Shown here in pieces: positions 34,346 to 46,522 of a DNA stretch of 64,000 nt (position 1 is its first letter; every line of letters begins with the position of its first letter). The position numbers and the translations under genes are program-made. Location of the stretch: contig CM027377.1 of assembly GCA_015680905.1 (NCBI GenBank), forward strand, positions 22,902,501-22,966,500. Direction: 5' to 3'. The notes below the pieces were generated by a model. It saw only the letters and a list, made by a program, of their open reading frames with translations. It was not told where the DNA came from and ran no database searches. The stretch is from Coptis chinensis. Lineage: Eukaryota > Streptophyta > Magnoliopsida > Ranunculales > Ranunculaceae.

Positions 34346-35635
34346 TTCCTAATAGACTTTTAGACTTAACCTAATGGACTTTGGGCTCACTTTAGAGGTC
34401 CAAAGTCTCCCTTTTTGGCCCATGCACGATAATGTAACTCTACTTTCTCTCTATATATAAAGAGTGTGATAAGAGAAATCACACATCCACTTGCTTGATC
34501 ACCATACAATATCCTAATTAAGCGAGAATTTAGGCCCTCTTTGGATCGATATAGGCATAAATTCACACCTATATGAAATTTATTATCCGCTAGTCACCCC
34601 ACTGAGCCTTTCATTAGCCTTTCCACAAACCACAAATCTTTTACCCAATGAAACAAAATAAAAAATAAAATCATACTACCTATCTGGATAAGTCTGAGAA
34701 ATAGGATGAGTGAAAAAAAAAAGAGAAGAGAAAAACTTATGTAAACAAAAATTAGTTAGTTGCTTTGAAAAGAGAAAGAAAAGAAAGTTTTCATCCAAAG
34801 AAAATAAAATAAAAATAAAAACTCCAAAAAAAATAGAATAAAAAGAGTCAAAAAGCCAAAATAAAAAGGCTACGGATGGAAACAAAGTGTAGAATAAAAA
34901 TAAGAATGAGGTTTTCTCTAGTTATATAATATGAAGACCCTATTTTCTCATATTTGTTTTTTTGAATATCCATTTCCTTCATTCTTTAACCAACACCTAC
35001 GCCCCATATCACCTAATAAATACCTCTAACTCAATTAAGAATATGTTGGTGTGATAGTAAGGAGTAGATGTGTTTGATCGACCTCGATTTCCTTGGATTG
35101 TCATTGAGATTGTGAGGAAGCGTGTGCCCACTGCACACTGAAGTTAGCAAACTTGAGTGGAAAAATCAGAGTGTTATGTGTCTTGACACATTCCTTGTGA
35201 GAATCTACTTAGGCACGCTACCCAAAAGTTTCAGAAAAATACCTGACACTGCATTTCATAGCATAGTTCATTGTATAGTTATTTATCTTAAGATGATTTG
35301 ATTATTATGCATGTATTAATTTAGGAGTTAAATTATTGATGATCATTGTTTAAATGCTAGTTAGATGTATAGATATCTGAGATAAATTAGGAGACAATTA
35401 CTTTTATTTCTTAGTCGTTGTAGTATAAATGAAGTTTGTGAGTACCTTCTCTAGAAAACTCTCACGAGGCTATAACTCGTCCACTAGGGAATTCTTAGTG
35501 GTTTAAGACCTTATTGCATATAGTCAATGCAGTTACACTCAACGAAACGAGAGTAGTTAGGAATACATTTTTGGCCAATTATTTTAATTTCATATATTTG
35601 CTTGAGGACAAGCAAAATGCTGTTTGTGGGTGGTT

Positions 35636-36828
35636 TGATAGGAGCCCAAAACTATAGTTTCAACCCCTTAGTAGTATTATATTTAGGCCAATTATGTTTA
35701 TAATAAATAAGATTTAGTAATGTTTTTGTGTTTTTGTGTATTTCAGGTCTTGGAATCAATTATGTGAAGAAATACGTCACTTTTGCAAGATAAAGGAGTC
35801 AATATGCTTGCTAGAGAAATTATATGATTAAAGCCTAAGTTTCAAGGAGAAAAAACATTTTTAAAGCCTAGTCAAAATTCTGAAAAGTCAAAGTCAACAG
35901 GGTAGAAAAAGAGCTGAGAAAAGTTAATAGAACTTCCGTAGACTATATCTTTGGACTCGGACCTTGGAATTAGGCCTATTATATGTCAAAACGATCGACT
36001 TCGAAAGATATTTCTATTGGTCTAAGCCTTGACCCAATCAGAATAGTAAAAATGGACTAAAAAGGTGTTGCAGTAAATTCCCATAGAGAAACCCTTTTTG
36101 GACTTAAGTAATTAGGTTTTGGGCTTGATTTAGTGGCCCAAAACATAGCTCCAAATCCCATGCACGAAATTGTAAACCTAACCATCTCCTATATAAAGAG
36201 GGTTAAGGCTAAACAAAACTAGAGTACTCCCCTTTCTTTAGTTTAATATAGTTTAAGTAATTAAGGTTTATAATTGTAGCCTCCATAAAACCTCCATTAA
36301 AATACCTTCAAGTTATTATTATTATTCAATTCAATTGCTCTTCTTTACATTATGTCTTCTTTTTATTATTTTAGTTTAATTAATCCAATGGTATTAGGCC
36401 AATCTCCCCCATTAGAGGGAGTGATTATGAAGCCTAATGAGGAATATATTGCTTAGTAGAATTATTTAATTGTGTATGTGTTTTAATGAGTTTAGTTTAT
36501 TGTATGACTTCCAAAATAAACATATAGTAAATTAAACTAGAGATTGTTATAATTAAGTTGAGAGACTTGGTTGTAATAATCCTACATGCTAGTAACAATG
36601 ACTATAGATATGTAGGTTGTTGCTAGGGATGATAAAGTTTGAGGCTTTAGGTTGGATCATTGCATGAAAACCAAAAGACTATATCTTTTCAATGAATAAT
36701 TAAGTAACTTGCATGAAACTAATCATTAGGTGGATTTATTACTCATTTATATCTTTTTCTCATCATTAATTTTACTATTTCTTCACATTCAATTTACTGT
36801 TTTGGTAGTATAAATTTTACGTTTATCA
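35636..36828 (+). repeat. Middle LTR of element B
   Basis: Starts TGATAGGAGCCCAAAACTAT after a purine-rich TGTTTGTGGGTGG and ends ACGTTTATCA. A TATA-like CTATATAAAG lies near 36191. Its 5' half matches the LTR at 43245; its 3' half matches LTRs of A better than that LTR. Confidence 0.8.
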
Positions 36829-37659
36829 AATGGTACCGCATTGCCATCTTAGTTGTGTGTAGATTTAAATTTTATTAGCGTTTCCAATTCTACCAATATC
36901 CCAATTCACCCACCCACCATTTTTGTTAAACGTGTTTTGCTGTTTTTTTTTTTTTTTTTTTTTTTAAATTTGGATTTTGCTCCCGGAAGTCTTCCGGAAA
37001 TTTTCAATCCTCAGAACTTCGACTGGCCCACGCCCTATTTACTTTGTTTCGACGGCGCTGCGTTTCTTCTTTCTAGTAACCTAATTTCAAGGTTATTTCT
37101 AAATTGCAGGCCCAACCCATTAAGAAATCTGTCGCGAAAGCCCTGTTTCTTAAAAAAAAAAAAAAAAAAAAAGCCAACTATCCTCCCAAGATAGCTCGAT
37201 TTAAAACAAGGTTAGCCACGTGTCCTATTTTCATTGGAATTTATTGTTTATTAAGTATTCCAAGCATCCATGGGATAAGTAAGTCCATTAAAGGCGTTAT
37301 TTATAAGTGTAGCAAGGAGGCATTCAGGTTCTCCTTTTTTCACTCCTCGTTTCTTATGTCAAAAGGAGTTTAAATTCTAGTATAATAAGGCTTTTGTTTG
37401 ACCGTTGTTCATGTTTCTTTCATATTGGACTTAGCCTTACATGAGATTAAGGACTAGTAAAAAAAACCATCTAACGTTATCTATCATAAACGCGTCAACG
37501 CACGCCTATCTAGAATATCACACACCACACCAAAGAACAATGGCTAAAGAACCATAGACTCCTCTTTTCGATTTTTACATAGCCCGATCGTCGATGGACC
37601 TAAGTCATGCATCATTCTTGTAGACCAATTGGGGATTTTCAAATTCCCCTGAATATATT

Positions 37660-39983
37660 TAACTTGTTACAGTTTTCCATGGTTTAAACCACGAGAAACC
37701 TTATCAACACATGTGTAGGACAGAACAAGTTCTCACTACATTCCATCGTCCTAGCGTAAGTTCGGATCAAGTTAAACTTAGGGTGTTTCCATTCACCCTA
37801 GCCGACAAAGGTGGCGTCTTGGTTAACAGCCCAAATACCAAACTTTGTAGACTCATGGGCTAAACTTGTTCAATTGTTCATGGAACAGTTTTACCCACCA
37901 TTGAAGACAGATGAAATGCTTCAAAAGATTCATTTTTTCCACCAAAACCCTCATGAATTATTTTCAGAGGCCTGGAATCGTTTCACTGATCTTCTCATTG
38001 AATGCCCGCATCATAACCTTGCAAAAGACATGCTTGTTCGCACATTTTTCAAGGGCATTTCACATCATCATAAAGAGGTTCTAGATATCATGAATGGGAG
38101 TAGTTTTCTTAGTAAAGGAGCCTTGAAGGCTTATAAATTCTTAGAAGATCAATCTAAGAGAAACAACAATTGAGGAGGTAAAAACTCTTCCCACTCCACT
38201 CCTTCTTCAACAGTTAAGGCTGCCAGTATGTTTGAGGTTAAACATGATCCCAAGCTTAGAACTCTTATCGATGCCCTCACTAAAAAGGTAGATGCCATCT
38301 CTGTTCAACAACAACCCACTTTTGTCATGAATATAAACTCTACTCGTTGTAATGTTTGCTTTAGTCTTGAGCATTCCGATTTCTATTGTCTTCTTGTCTA
38401 TGAACAACCACCACCACAGCCTTAAAATGTCCGCTTTTAAAACAACCCTAAGACACAATGGAGGTAAAACACTAACTATAATCCACAACAACAAGCTACA
38501 CCTGCAGTTATTAATTATCAACATGTTAGGCCCACTACAAACTTCCACCAATTTAACCAACATCTAGGACAAGGAAACTTAGGTGACCAGAATAGATGTT
38601 TAGTGCCCATGACCCAAAACTATCAACATCCAGACATGAACGCTCAACAAGCTTTAATTCTAGTCAAACCATCTACAGACGAAGTAGTAGTGACCTTGTT
38701 GGAAAAACAAAATCAAATTATGCAAAAAACCTCTAACTTGATGAAAGATCAGCATGATCAAAACTCTAACATGCTACAACAAACGATACAAACGATGCAG
38801 TCTTTATGCCAAAAAGTTATTGACATGTCCCCTAACCAAAATAATAATCAAACGGTGTTTCCGTGTCAAGCAATGCCTAATCCTACATCAACAAACACCG
38901 CAAGTAAACAATATTCAATGTAATGGTAATATAACCCCAAGGGAAATACAGTGATCTACTACTACCCCCGTTCGGGTAGAATAGTTGATAACAAAGTGAC
39001 TATGCCTGCAGATCGCTCGCAAAAGGAAGCTGAAAATAAAACCATAGCTTAATCTTGTCATAGAAGCGAAGACCCTACAACTGTAGAAGTTCAAGTCCAA
39101 CCACAACCAAAAGGTACAACCTTACTAAATACCACCATAGAAATTGACGATCACCGTAGAGGTTCCAATATGGAAACCTAGATGGAAAACGACAAAAGAT
39201 AAATACAAGGTTAATACTACTGTTGACCCTTATGCTAAATATAGAGATAAACCACCATATCCCCAGAGACTAGTTGTGTCTAAAAAGGACGAGAATTTTG
39301 ATGAGATTAGGGAAGTGTTTAAAATATAACTATAAACCTACCTTTTCTAGATGTTATAAAAAGTCTACTGGACACGCTAAGTTTCTAAAGAGTTGTGCAC
39401 CAAGAAGAGGAAAACCGACATACCCAACGAAGCCTTCTTAACTAAACAATATCCCTCTTTATCTCAACATAACGGAGTTGTTAAGTACAAGGACCCTGGT
39501 CGTCCTACTGTACAATGCACCTTAAGCGATACCTTCATAACAACTGCTCTATTAAACCTGGGGGCGAGTGTTAACTTACTTCTTTTTTATTTATATAAAC
39601 AACTAGGTCTAACAAAACTTCAACCAACCAAAATGACTTTGCAGCTAGCCGATTATTCTATTAAGTACCTCAAGGGTGTAGTTGAAAACATTCTTGTTAA
39701 AGTTCAAGACTTTTACTATCCAGCCGACTTCGTTATTCTCGACACAGAAGTTGCTCATGATTCCATTCCCATCATCTTAAGGCGTCCTTTCTTGGCAACC
39801 GCCAATGCCCAAATCAATTATCGGGATGGCTCAATGACTCTTTCTTTTGGAAATCTTTCTGTAGAAGTTAACATGTTTAGACAAAAGCAGGGACAACTAG
39901 GTTTGCCTGTAGAAGGAGAAGTGAAGTCTATTGAGAGTTTTGTATTTCACATTAGTGCGGTGACACTTTCATCCCCACACTAG
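37660..39983 (+). pseudogene. gag and protease region of element B
   Basis: The gag domain (about 37660-38170) reads GLNHEKPYQH, RVFPFTLADK, EQFYPPLKTDEMLQKIHFFH, SEAWNRFTDLLIECPHH and DMLVRTFFKGISHHHKEVLD, as in Athila gag. A Gln/Asn-rich coiled segment follows (38690-38860: EKQNQIMQKTSNLMKDQH). The retropepsin-like domain (39393-39983) contains LGASVNLL, MTLQLADYSIKYLKGVVENI, ADFVILDTEV and IPIILRRPFL. An acidic tail frame (40143-40562) resembles nothing known. Fossil with several breaks. No RT, RNase H or integrase follows. Confidence 0.8.
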
Positions 39984-42900
39984 TAGATACCCTTCGCTCT
40001 TATGGAAAAAGACAAAGATCACATTTTCGACTCCCTAGACGTAGATGAAATCGATGGAGATTTCCTTTGACTCTTTTGCAACCCTTCTTCGCCACCTAAC
40101 GAGTCCCCTCCTATTGACATCCATTCATCCCTCGACGCCATAATGGAAGAAGAATTTTTCAACCTCTATCCCACTGATTCTCCTAGCCCACCTATTGAGG
40201 AATGTCTTGCATATCTCAAGGCTTCTGATGATCTAGAACTGAGAACACTAGTTGAGCATCATTCACCCACCTCACATCCTCATGTCACTCATTCACCTTC
40301 CATCACCAATATTCCACACCTTCCACCTTTTCTAAAGAACATTGAGTTTGTACTTGACCTTCTTGCTTCTCCTGTGCTTCATGATTTTCTAAACCCTTCT
40401 GATATGGAAATAATACCCAAAGACAAGCCACCTGACACCTTCATTTTCAGATTTGAGACAGTTCATACCTACACCATGAATAAGTTTTGTGCTAAACCCA
40501 CATTCTCATTTTTTCCATTCCATCTTTCTAAAACTTATCCATATCCCACGTATTTTCCATAACTATCCATTTTCCCACGATCATTCACTTGGACACCCTT
40601 TTGTTTAAAGAAGAAGAAGAAGAAGAAGATGCATTTCGGTTACGTTCTAGGTCTATGGGGCTTAGCTCTCATTCCACTAAGTCGAAGCACAATATCTTGG
40701 TGCTTGATTCTATTTGGGGGTGCTTTTCTGTGATAGTTGTTTATGGAAAGACTCCCAACTTTTTAGTTGTTGATATATGGTAGCGACGTATATATATGTA
40801 TTAGTAAGTCTCGGGAATCTGACTTTAAAAGACCCAAGTTTTTGTAACATACCACCTTTCTGGAGTATAGGCCACAAAAATTTCAAACTTAAAAAGAGTT
40901 TTCAAATTTTGTTTAGGGGTGACGTATTTTGGTATTTCATTTCAAATCTTTTTGCCACCTGCTACCATTTTATAATATTTCTGTTACAGGTACTACCAAT
41001 TTTTACCACATTTCTAAGGTAAATTCTTTCCTTATCTTTTTACACTTTTAGGACAAAGCGTTCGATTGTTTGGGGGTGAGAGAGAAACATTTACAAAAAT
41101 TAGGCACTTTTAGAATGTAAATTACGTATTTTTTTTTATAAAATGTTAAAAATTATAAAAATTAGTTAGTTACATAATTTAATTGTGCTATTGAATTATT
41201 TCATGAACCCCCTTCTCCCAAATTGTTTGGGGGTGGTATATTTAATTTTAGCACATTGTACGTTCACGCATTAAAATTGTATGTATAAATATCGAAATAT
41301 AGAATCCATAGGCCTTGTTAATTTTATTGGGATTCATAATGTAATTAGGTACCTTAATTTCAGGAAATTCACTATTTCACAAAATTTCAAAAGCTAATCC
41401 AATAGGAGCCACGATAGGCATGCTTGATTTGTGAGCGATGATATTATTTTATTCGGGTTAGAGTCCGCTAATGCCTCAAGCGCTATTTATTATTTCATGT
41501 TATCCCCATAATGGGAGGAACTCATATAAGAGTTGTGTATGTTTTTATTTATTTATATTAGTATAGATTAACATTCTTTTTCAAGTGCTCCCATTTACAA
41601 GCACGTTTCTATGGTACTTTCTATCATTTATTTTCATTCTATACTTTGGGGACAAAGCATGATTCTGTTTGGGGGTGGTATAGAAACATGTTGTAAATGT
41701 TTAAGCACATGTTAGGTTGTATATTACATATTATTTGTCTTACAAATTTTAAAAAAAAAATAAAAATATAGTTTATGCAATGCACTTTGAGATAATGGTA
41801 TTGTTCCCTTCTCCATGATGATATTAGTCTAGAAATCTTACGTAGTACTTGAATTAGGATTTAAATTTTGAAACTTAGATTAATATATAGGTAATAGTCA
41901 TTCCATCTTTTCATGAACATCTTGTATGAGCATCTATGATTGTACTTGGCAATATTTTTTTGAGACTTAGGTTAGAGTATTTAATACATATCTTGTGAGC
42001 ATCTAGCCAAAAAAATCCATATGAATTAATATATGAGTGATGACTCAAGGGAGAAGTCAATTCCGAGTAGAGAAATCACACATCCACTTGCTTGATCACT
42101 ATACAATATCTTAATTAAGCGAGAATTTAGGCCCTTTTTGGATCGATATAGCCAGAAATTCACACCTATATGAAATTCATTATCCGCTTGTCACCCCACT
42201 AAGCCTTTCATTAGCCTTTCCACAAACCACAAATCCTTTACCCAATGAAACAAAATTAAAAATAAAATCATCCTACCTATCTGGATAAGTCTGAGAAATA
42301 GGATGAGTGAAAAAAAAAAAAAAAAAAAAAAAAATATAAATTAAAACCTATGTAAACAAAAATTAGTTAGTTATTGCTTCAGAAAAGATAAAGAAAAGAA
42401 AGTTTTTATCCAAAGAAAAGAAAAGAAAAACTCCAAAACAAATAGAATAAAAGGAGTCAAAAAGCCAAAATAAAAAGGCTAAAGATGAAAACAAAGTGTA
42501 GAATCAAAATAAGAATGAGGTTTTCTCTAGTTATATAATATGAAGACCCTATTTTCTCAGATTTGTCTTTTTGAATATCAATTTCCTTCATTCTTTAACC
42601 AACACCTATGCCCCATATTACCTAATAAATACCTCTAGCTCAATTAAGAATAGGTTGGTGTGATAGTAAGGAGTAGATGTGTTTGATCGACCTCGGTTTC
42701 CTTGGATTGTCATTGAGAATGTGAAGAAAACGTGTGCCCACTACTAATGGAGTTAGCAAACTTGAGTGGAAAAATCAGAGTGTTATGTGTCTTGACACAT
42801 TCCTTGTGAGAACCTACTTAGGCACGCTACCCAAAAGTTTCAGAAAAATATCTGACACTGCATTTCATAGCATAGTTTATTGCATAATTATTTATCTTAA

Positions 42901-43244
42901 GATGATTTGATTATTATGCATGTATTAATTTAGGAGTTAAATTATTGATGATCCTTGTTTAAATGCTAGTTAGATGTATAGATATCTGAGATAAATTAGG
43001 GGACAATTACTTTTATTTCTTAGTCATTGTAGTATAAATGAAGTTTGTAAGTACCTTCTCTAAAAACTCTCACGAGATAATAACTTCGTCCACTAGGAAA
43101 TTCTTAGTGGTTTAAGACCTTATTGCATATAGTCAATGCAGCCCACACTCAATGAAACAAGAGTAGTTATGAATACATTTTGGCCACTTATTTTAATTTC
43201 ACATATTTGCTTGAGGACAAGCAAAATGCTGTTTGTGGGTGGTT

Positions 43245-44638
43245 TAATAAGAGCCCAAAACTATAGTTTCAACCCCCTTAATAGTATTATATTTAGGCCA
43301 ATTATGTGTATAATAAATAAGAGTTAGTAATGTTTACGTGTTTTGTATATTTTGGTCTTGAAATCAATTATGTGAAGAAATACGTCACTTTTGTAAGAGA
43401 AATGAGTAAAATTGCTTGCTAGATAAATATATGATTAAGCCCAAGTTTCAAAGAGAATAAACTTTTTTAAAGCCTAGTCAGAGCTGAAAAGTCAAAGTTA
43501 ACACGGGTAGAAAAAAAGAGAGAAAAGTCAATAGAACTTCCATGAGGCAATATCTTTGGATTAGGACCTCTAATTGGGCCTATTATATGTCAAAACGACC
43601 AGCTTGAAAGAAGCTTTCTAATGGTCTAAGCCTTGATCTAATCAGAATAGTAAAAGTGGACGAAAAGATTGTTGCAATAAATTCTTATAGAGAAATCCTT
43701 TTTAGACTTAAGTAATTAGGTTTTGGGCTTGATTTAGTGGCCCAAAACACAGCTCCAAAGCTCATGTATGAAATTGTAAATCTAACCCTCTCATATATAA
43801 AGAGGGTTAAGGCTAAACAAAACTGGGCTACTCCCCTCTTTAGTTTAGTTTAGTTGTAAATTAGGGTTCTCTCTCTCTCCCCTCCTACCTCTTGTCTCTT
43901 AGTTTTTCTCTTTAGTAACCCTAGTTTATATTTTATTTAGCCTAACCACCGTTAATTCAATTCAAGTTATTTTTAATAAAGTAGTTCTTTTATTATGTTT
44001 TCTTCTTTCTATTACTTATTCCATGATAGTCCCATGATTCACTAAACCTCCATTAGAGGGGTTTGATTGAAGCTTTGATGAAGACTTGATGTGTTAGTAT
44101 AGAATCATTATTTTTAAGAGTTTCAATTCTAGAGGGTAGTTCATTCACCATGAGAATGAGTTTAAACTTCCCCTCATGTTAATTATTAGTTGGTTAGAGA
44201 TGCATGCCATGAATAATTAGGGATAAAAAGACCTAATTTTTATATTGAAATTTGTGTGAAAACATAAAGATTAGGGTTGCAATAAAAATCTATACTAGGA
44301 TGTTAGGGATTAATCAAGGTGGATATCAAATCTTCCTAATTCCTTCTTTATATTCACATCTTAGTATTAAATTGTCATAGTTATTTTAGAATATCTTTAA
44401 TATTAGTTCTTACCATACTAGTTCTATTAAAATTATTACTCTCATCATATTGTTGAATTGTTTAAAGTAGTGACATTATTACGTTCTAAGCAATTAGGAG
44501 TGGAACGAATTCTTACTCAAGTTATTGCATGGTAATCGAGAGTAGAACTTTGATCTAAACATAGAATATCATAATTTACTTCTTCTTAGCATAATTAGTT
44601 AGGATAGATAAAAAGAACATGTTAATTTAATATTATCA
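43245..44638 (+). repeat. Right LTR of element B
   Basis: Starts (T/A)ATAAGAGCCCAAAACTAT and ends AATATTATCA. The first about 630 bases match the middle LTR of B. From about 43870 the sequence differs from it, which is unusual for LTRs of one element and suggests exchange with another subfamily. Confidence 0.7.
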
Positions 44639-46522
44639 GAGGGTTAAGGCTAAAACTATTCTCTCCTTCCCCTCCTTAGTTGATAATTAGTTTAGTGTAG
44701 TTGTAGTTTAGTTTAAGGTTAGAATTAGGTTAGCATTGTAGCCTCCATTAAAACCTTTAATAAAAAGCTTTAGTTATTCATTTCAATTCTTGTCTCTACT
44801 TCTTTCTTTTATTGTTTTACTATAATGATTCTGATGACACAAGGCTAAACCTCCATTAGAGGGGATTTATGAATTCATGTGAGGATCATTAGTTATTAGT
44901 TGTTATTATTTTTGTATTAGAGTTTCAAGTCCTTTGTTGTGAGTTTATAGAGATAGAACTCATAACAAAGGGCTAATCTCTCTTACTAGTCAAGCAATGA
45001 CTATAGAGATGTAGGTTGTTTGCTAAGGATCAAGAAAGGTAATTCAATAACTAACTAATAGTCAATCGAATTGCATGGTGGATTAAGTATTCTCTAATTA
45101 TCTTTCTCACCTTTAAATCTACTATTTTTCAATCTTATATTTACTGTTTTCATATTATAAATTGCTCTCATTAGTTAATTGTTAGTTAGTCTAAATAACG
45201 TTACAAGTAATGCATTACAAACAAGAGTGGAGAACACAATTACTCCTCTTTATCACATGATATTTGAGAGTATTATTATAGATTGATTAGAATAATTTTA
45301 GCATGTTAGAACTACTGTTTTTACATTATCAAAACCTTCTTGTCAAATGGTGCCGCTTGCCATCTTGCTTTGTTACGTATTGCGTCTTTAGATTAGCAAA
45401 ATTGTTTTCGCTATTCACAAACACAAACATTGAAAACATTGTGCGCAATTTCTTCGAATTTTTTTGCTATTGTTTGAGAGCATACGAGTTCCCTCCCGTG
45501 ACCTAACCCTAAAATTTTCAACCCTAGTTATTTACTTTTGCGCGCACGCGCCTCATATTTGACCTATTTTGAAGCGCGCCCCGCGCTCCTTTAAATTTAC
45601 GGGAAAAAAAATTAAAAAAAATAAATAAATAAGGTACCCAATCGTGCCCCGCGCCCAATATAGCCTATTTCTAAAGGCACAAGACGCGTGTGAAGGTTAA
45701 ATCTGATAAATCAAATTTTTAACATTATTTGCTTTATTATCTCAAGAGTATAATACAGTACTCGTATGCTAAAAATTACAAAATTTTAAAAAAATTATTT
45801 TTCTTCATTCTAAATGGTGTCTAGCAAACTGAAAGAATTTGGGGTTCTCTAATTAAGGAACGTGCACATATGGACAACCTCTCTCAAATTCCTAAGTGAC
45901 TTGGCTGTTGGTTTGATAAAAAATACAAAAAAAAATTAATTAATCTTAATTAAATTAGTAAGCCCACCCACTACCAAAACCCGTTTCACAAGCCTAACAT
46001 CCATGCCCAACACGAAGCCCATAATAAAAAGCCTTTTCCTAATTCTTAAAACTTTAAAAACTAATAAGGTTAATCTTTTTACAGGACTTCACAATCCACA
46101 TCATGTACCAAGACCAGTACTCGTATAATTGTTCAAGTAACATAGACGTGATTCAAGGCTGTTGAAGGCGATATTTATACTCGTAGCAAGGACGCTCTAG
46201 GTAGCACCTCTTTACATCCTCGAATCTACTGTAAGATGATTCTATTTCTAGTAATAATCAAGCTATTTTTTCATGCTCATAAGGAATTGCGTATTAGACT
46301 TAAAACTTGCATGAGATTAAGATCTGGTACGCATAAACCTGCCATATTAGTTTATCATAGATGCAGAAATAATCTCCTATCTAGAAATTCACCAATTACC
46401 ACACACACACACCACCTACATCCATCAATACTACATTTGTAGCAATTGGTGAAGAAATAGCAGAGAGACCCCTCTCTGATTCTATAAGGCTTTAAACGGT
46501 GGACCTGAGTCCTGCATAATTC

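Larger units (their letters stand above)
34467..44638 (+). mobile_element. Athila-like element B inserted in the 5' LTR of A
   Basis: It interrupts A at ...TATAAAGAG / AGGGTTAAGG. GAGTG (34462-34466) and GAGGG (44639-44643) form a 5-base duplication with one mismatch. Layout: a start TGATAAG fused to the 3' non-coding part of an interior (34474-35635), LTR (35636-36828), primer-binding site TGGTACCGCATTGCC (36831), gag, protease, 3' non-coding part (40560-43244), LTR (43245-44638). It thus looks like LTR-interior-LTR-interior-LTR with the first LTR and most of the first interior deleted. Same family as A but a diverged subfamily. Broken, with many breaks. Confidence 0.78.

Noticed and set aside
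36853-37373. Lys- and Phe-rich frames around A and T runs
   Set aside because: They lie in the leader of element B and are driven by homopolymers.
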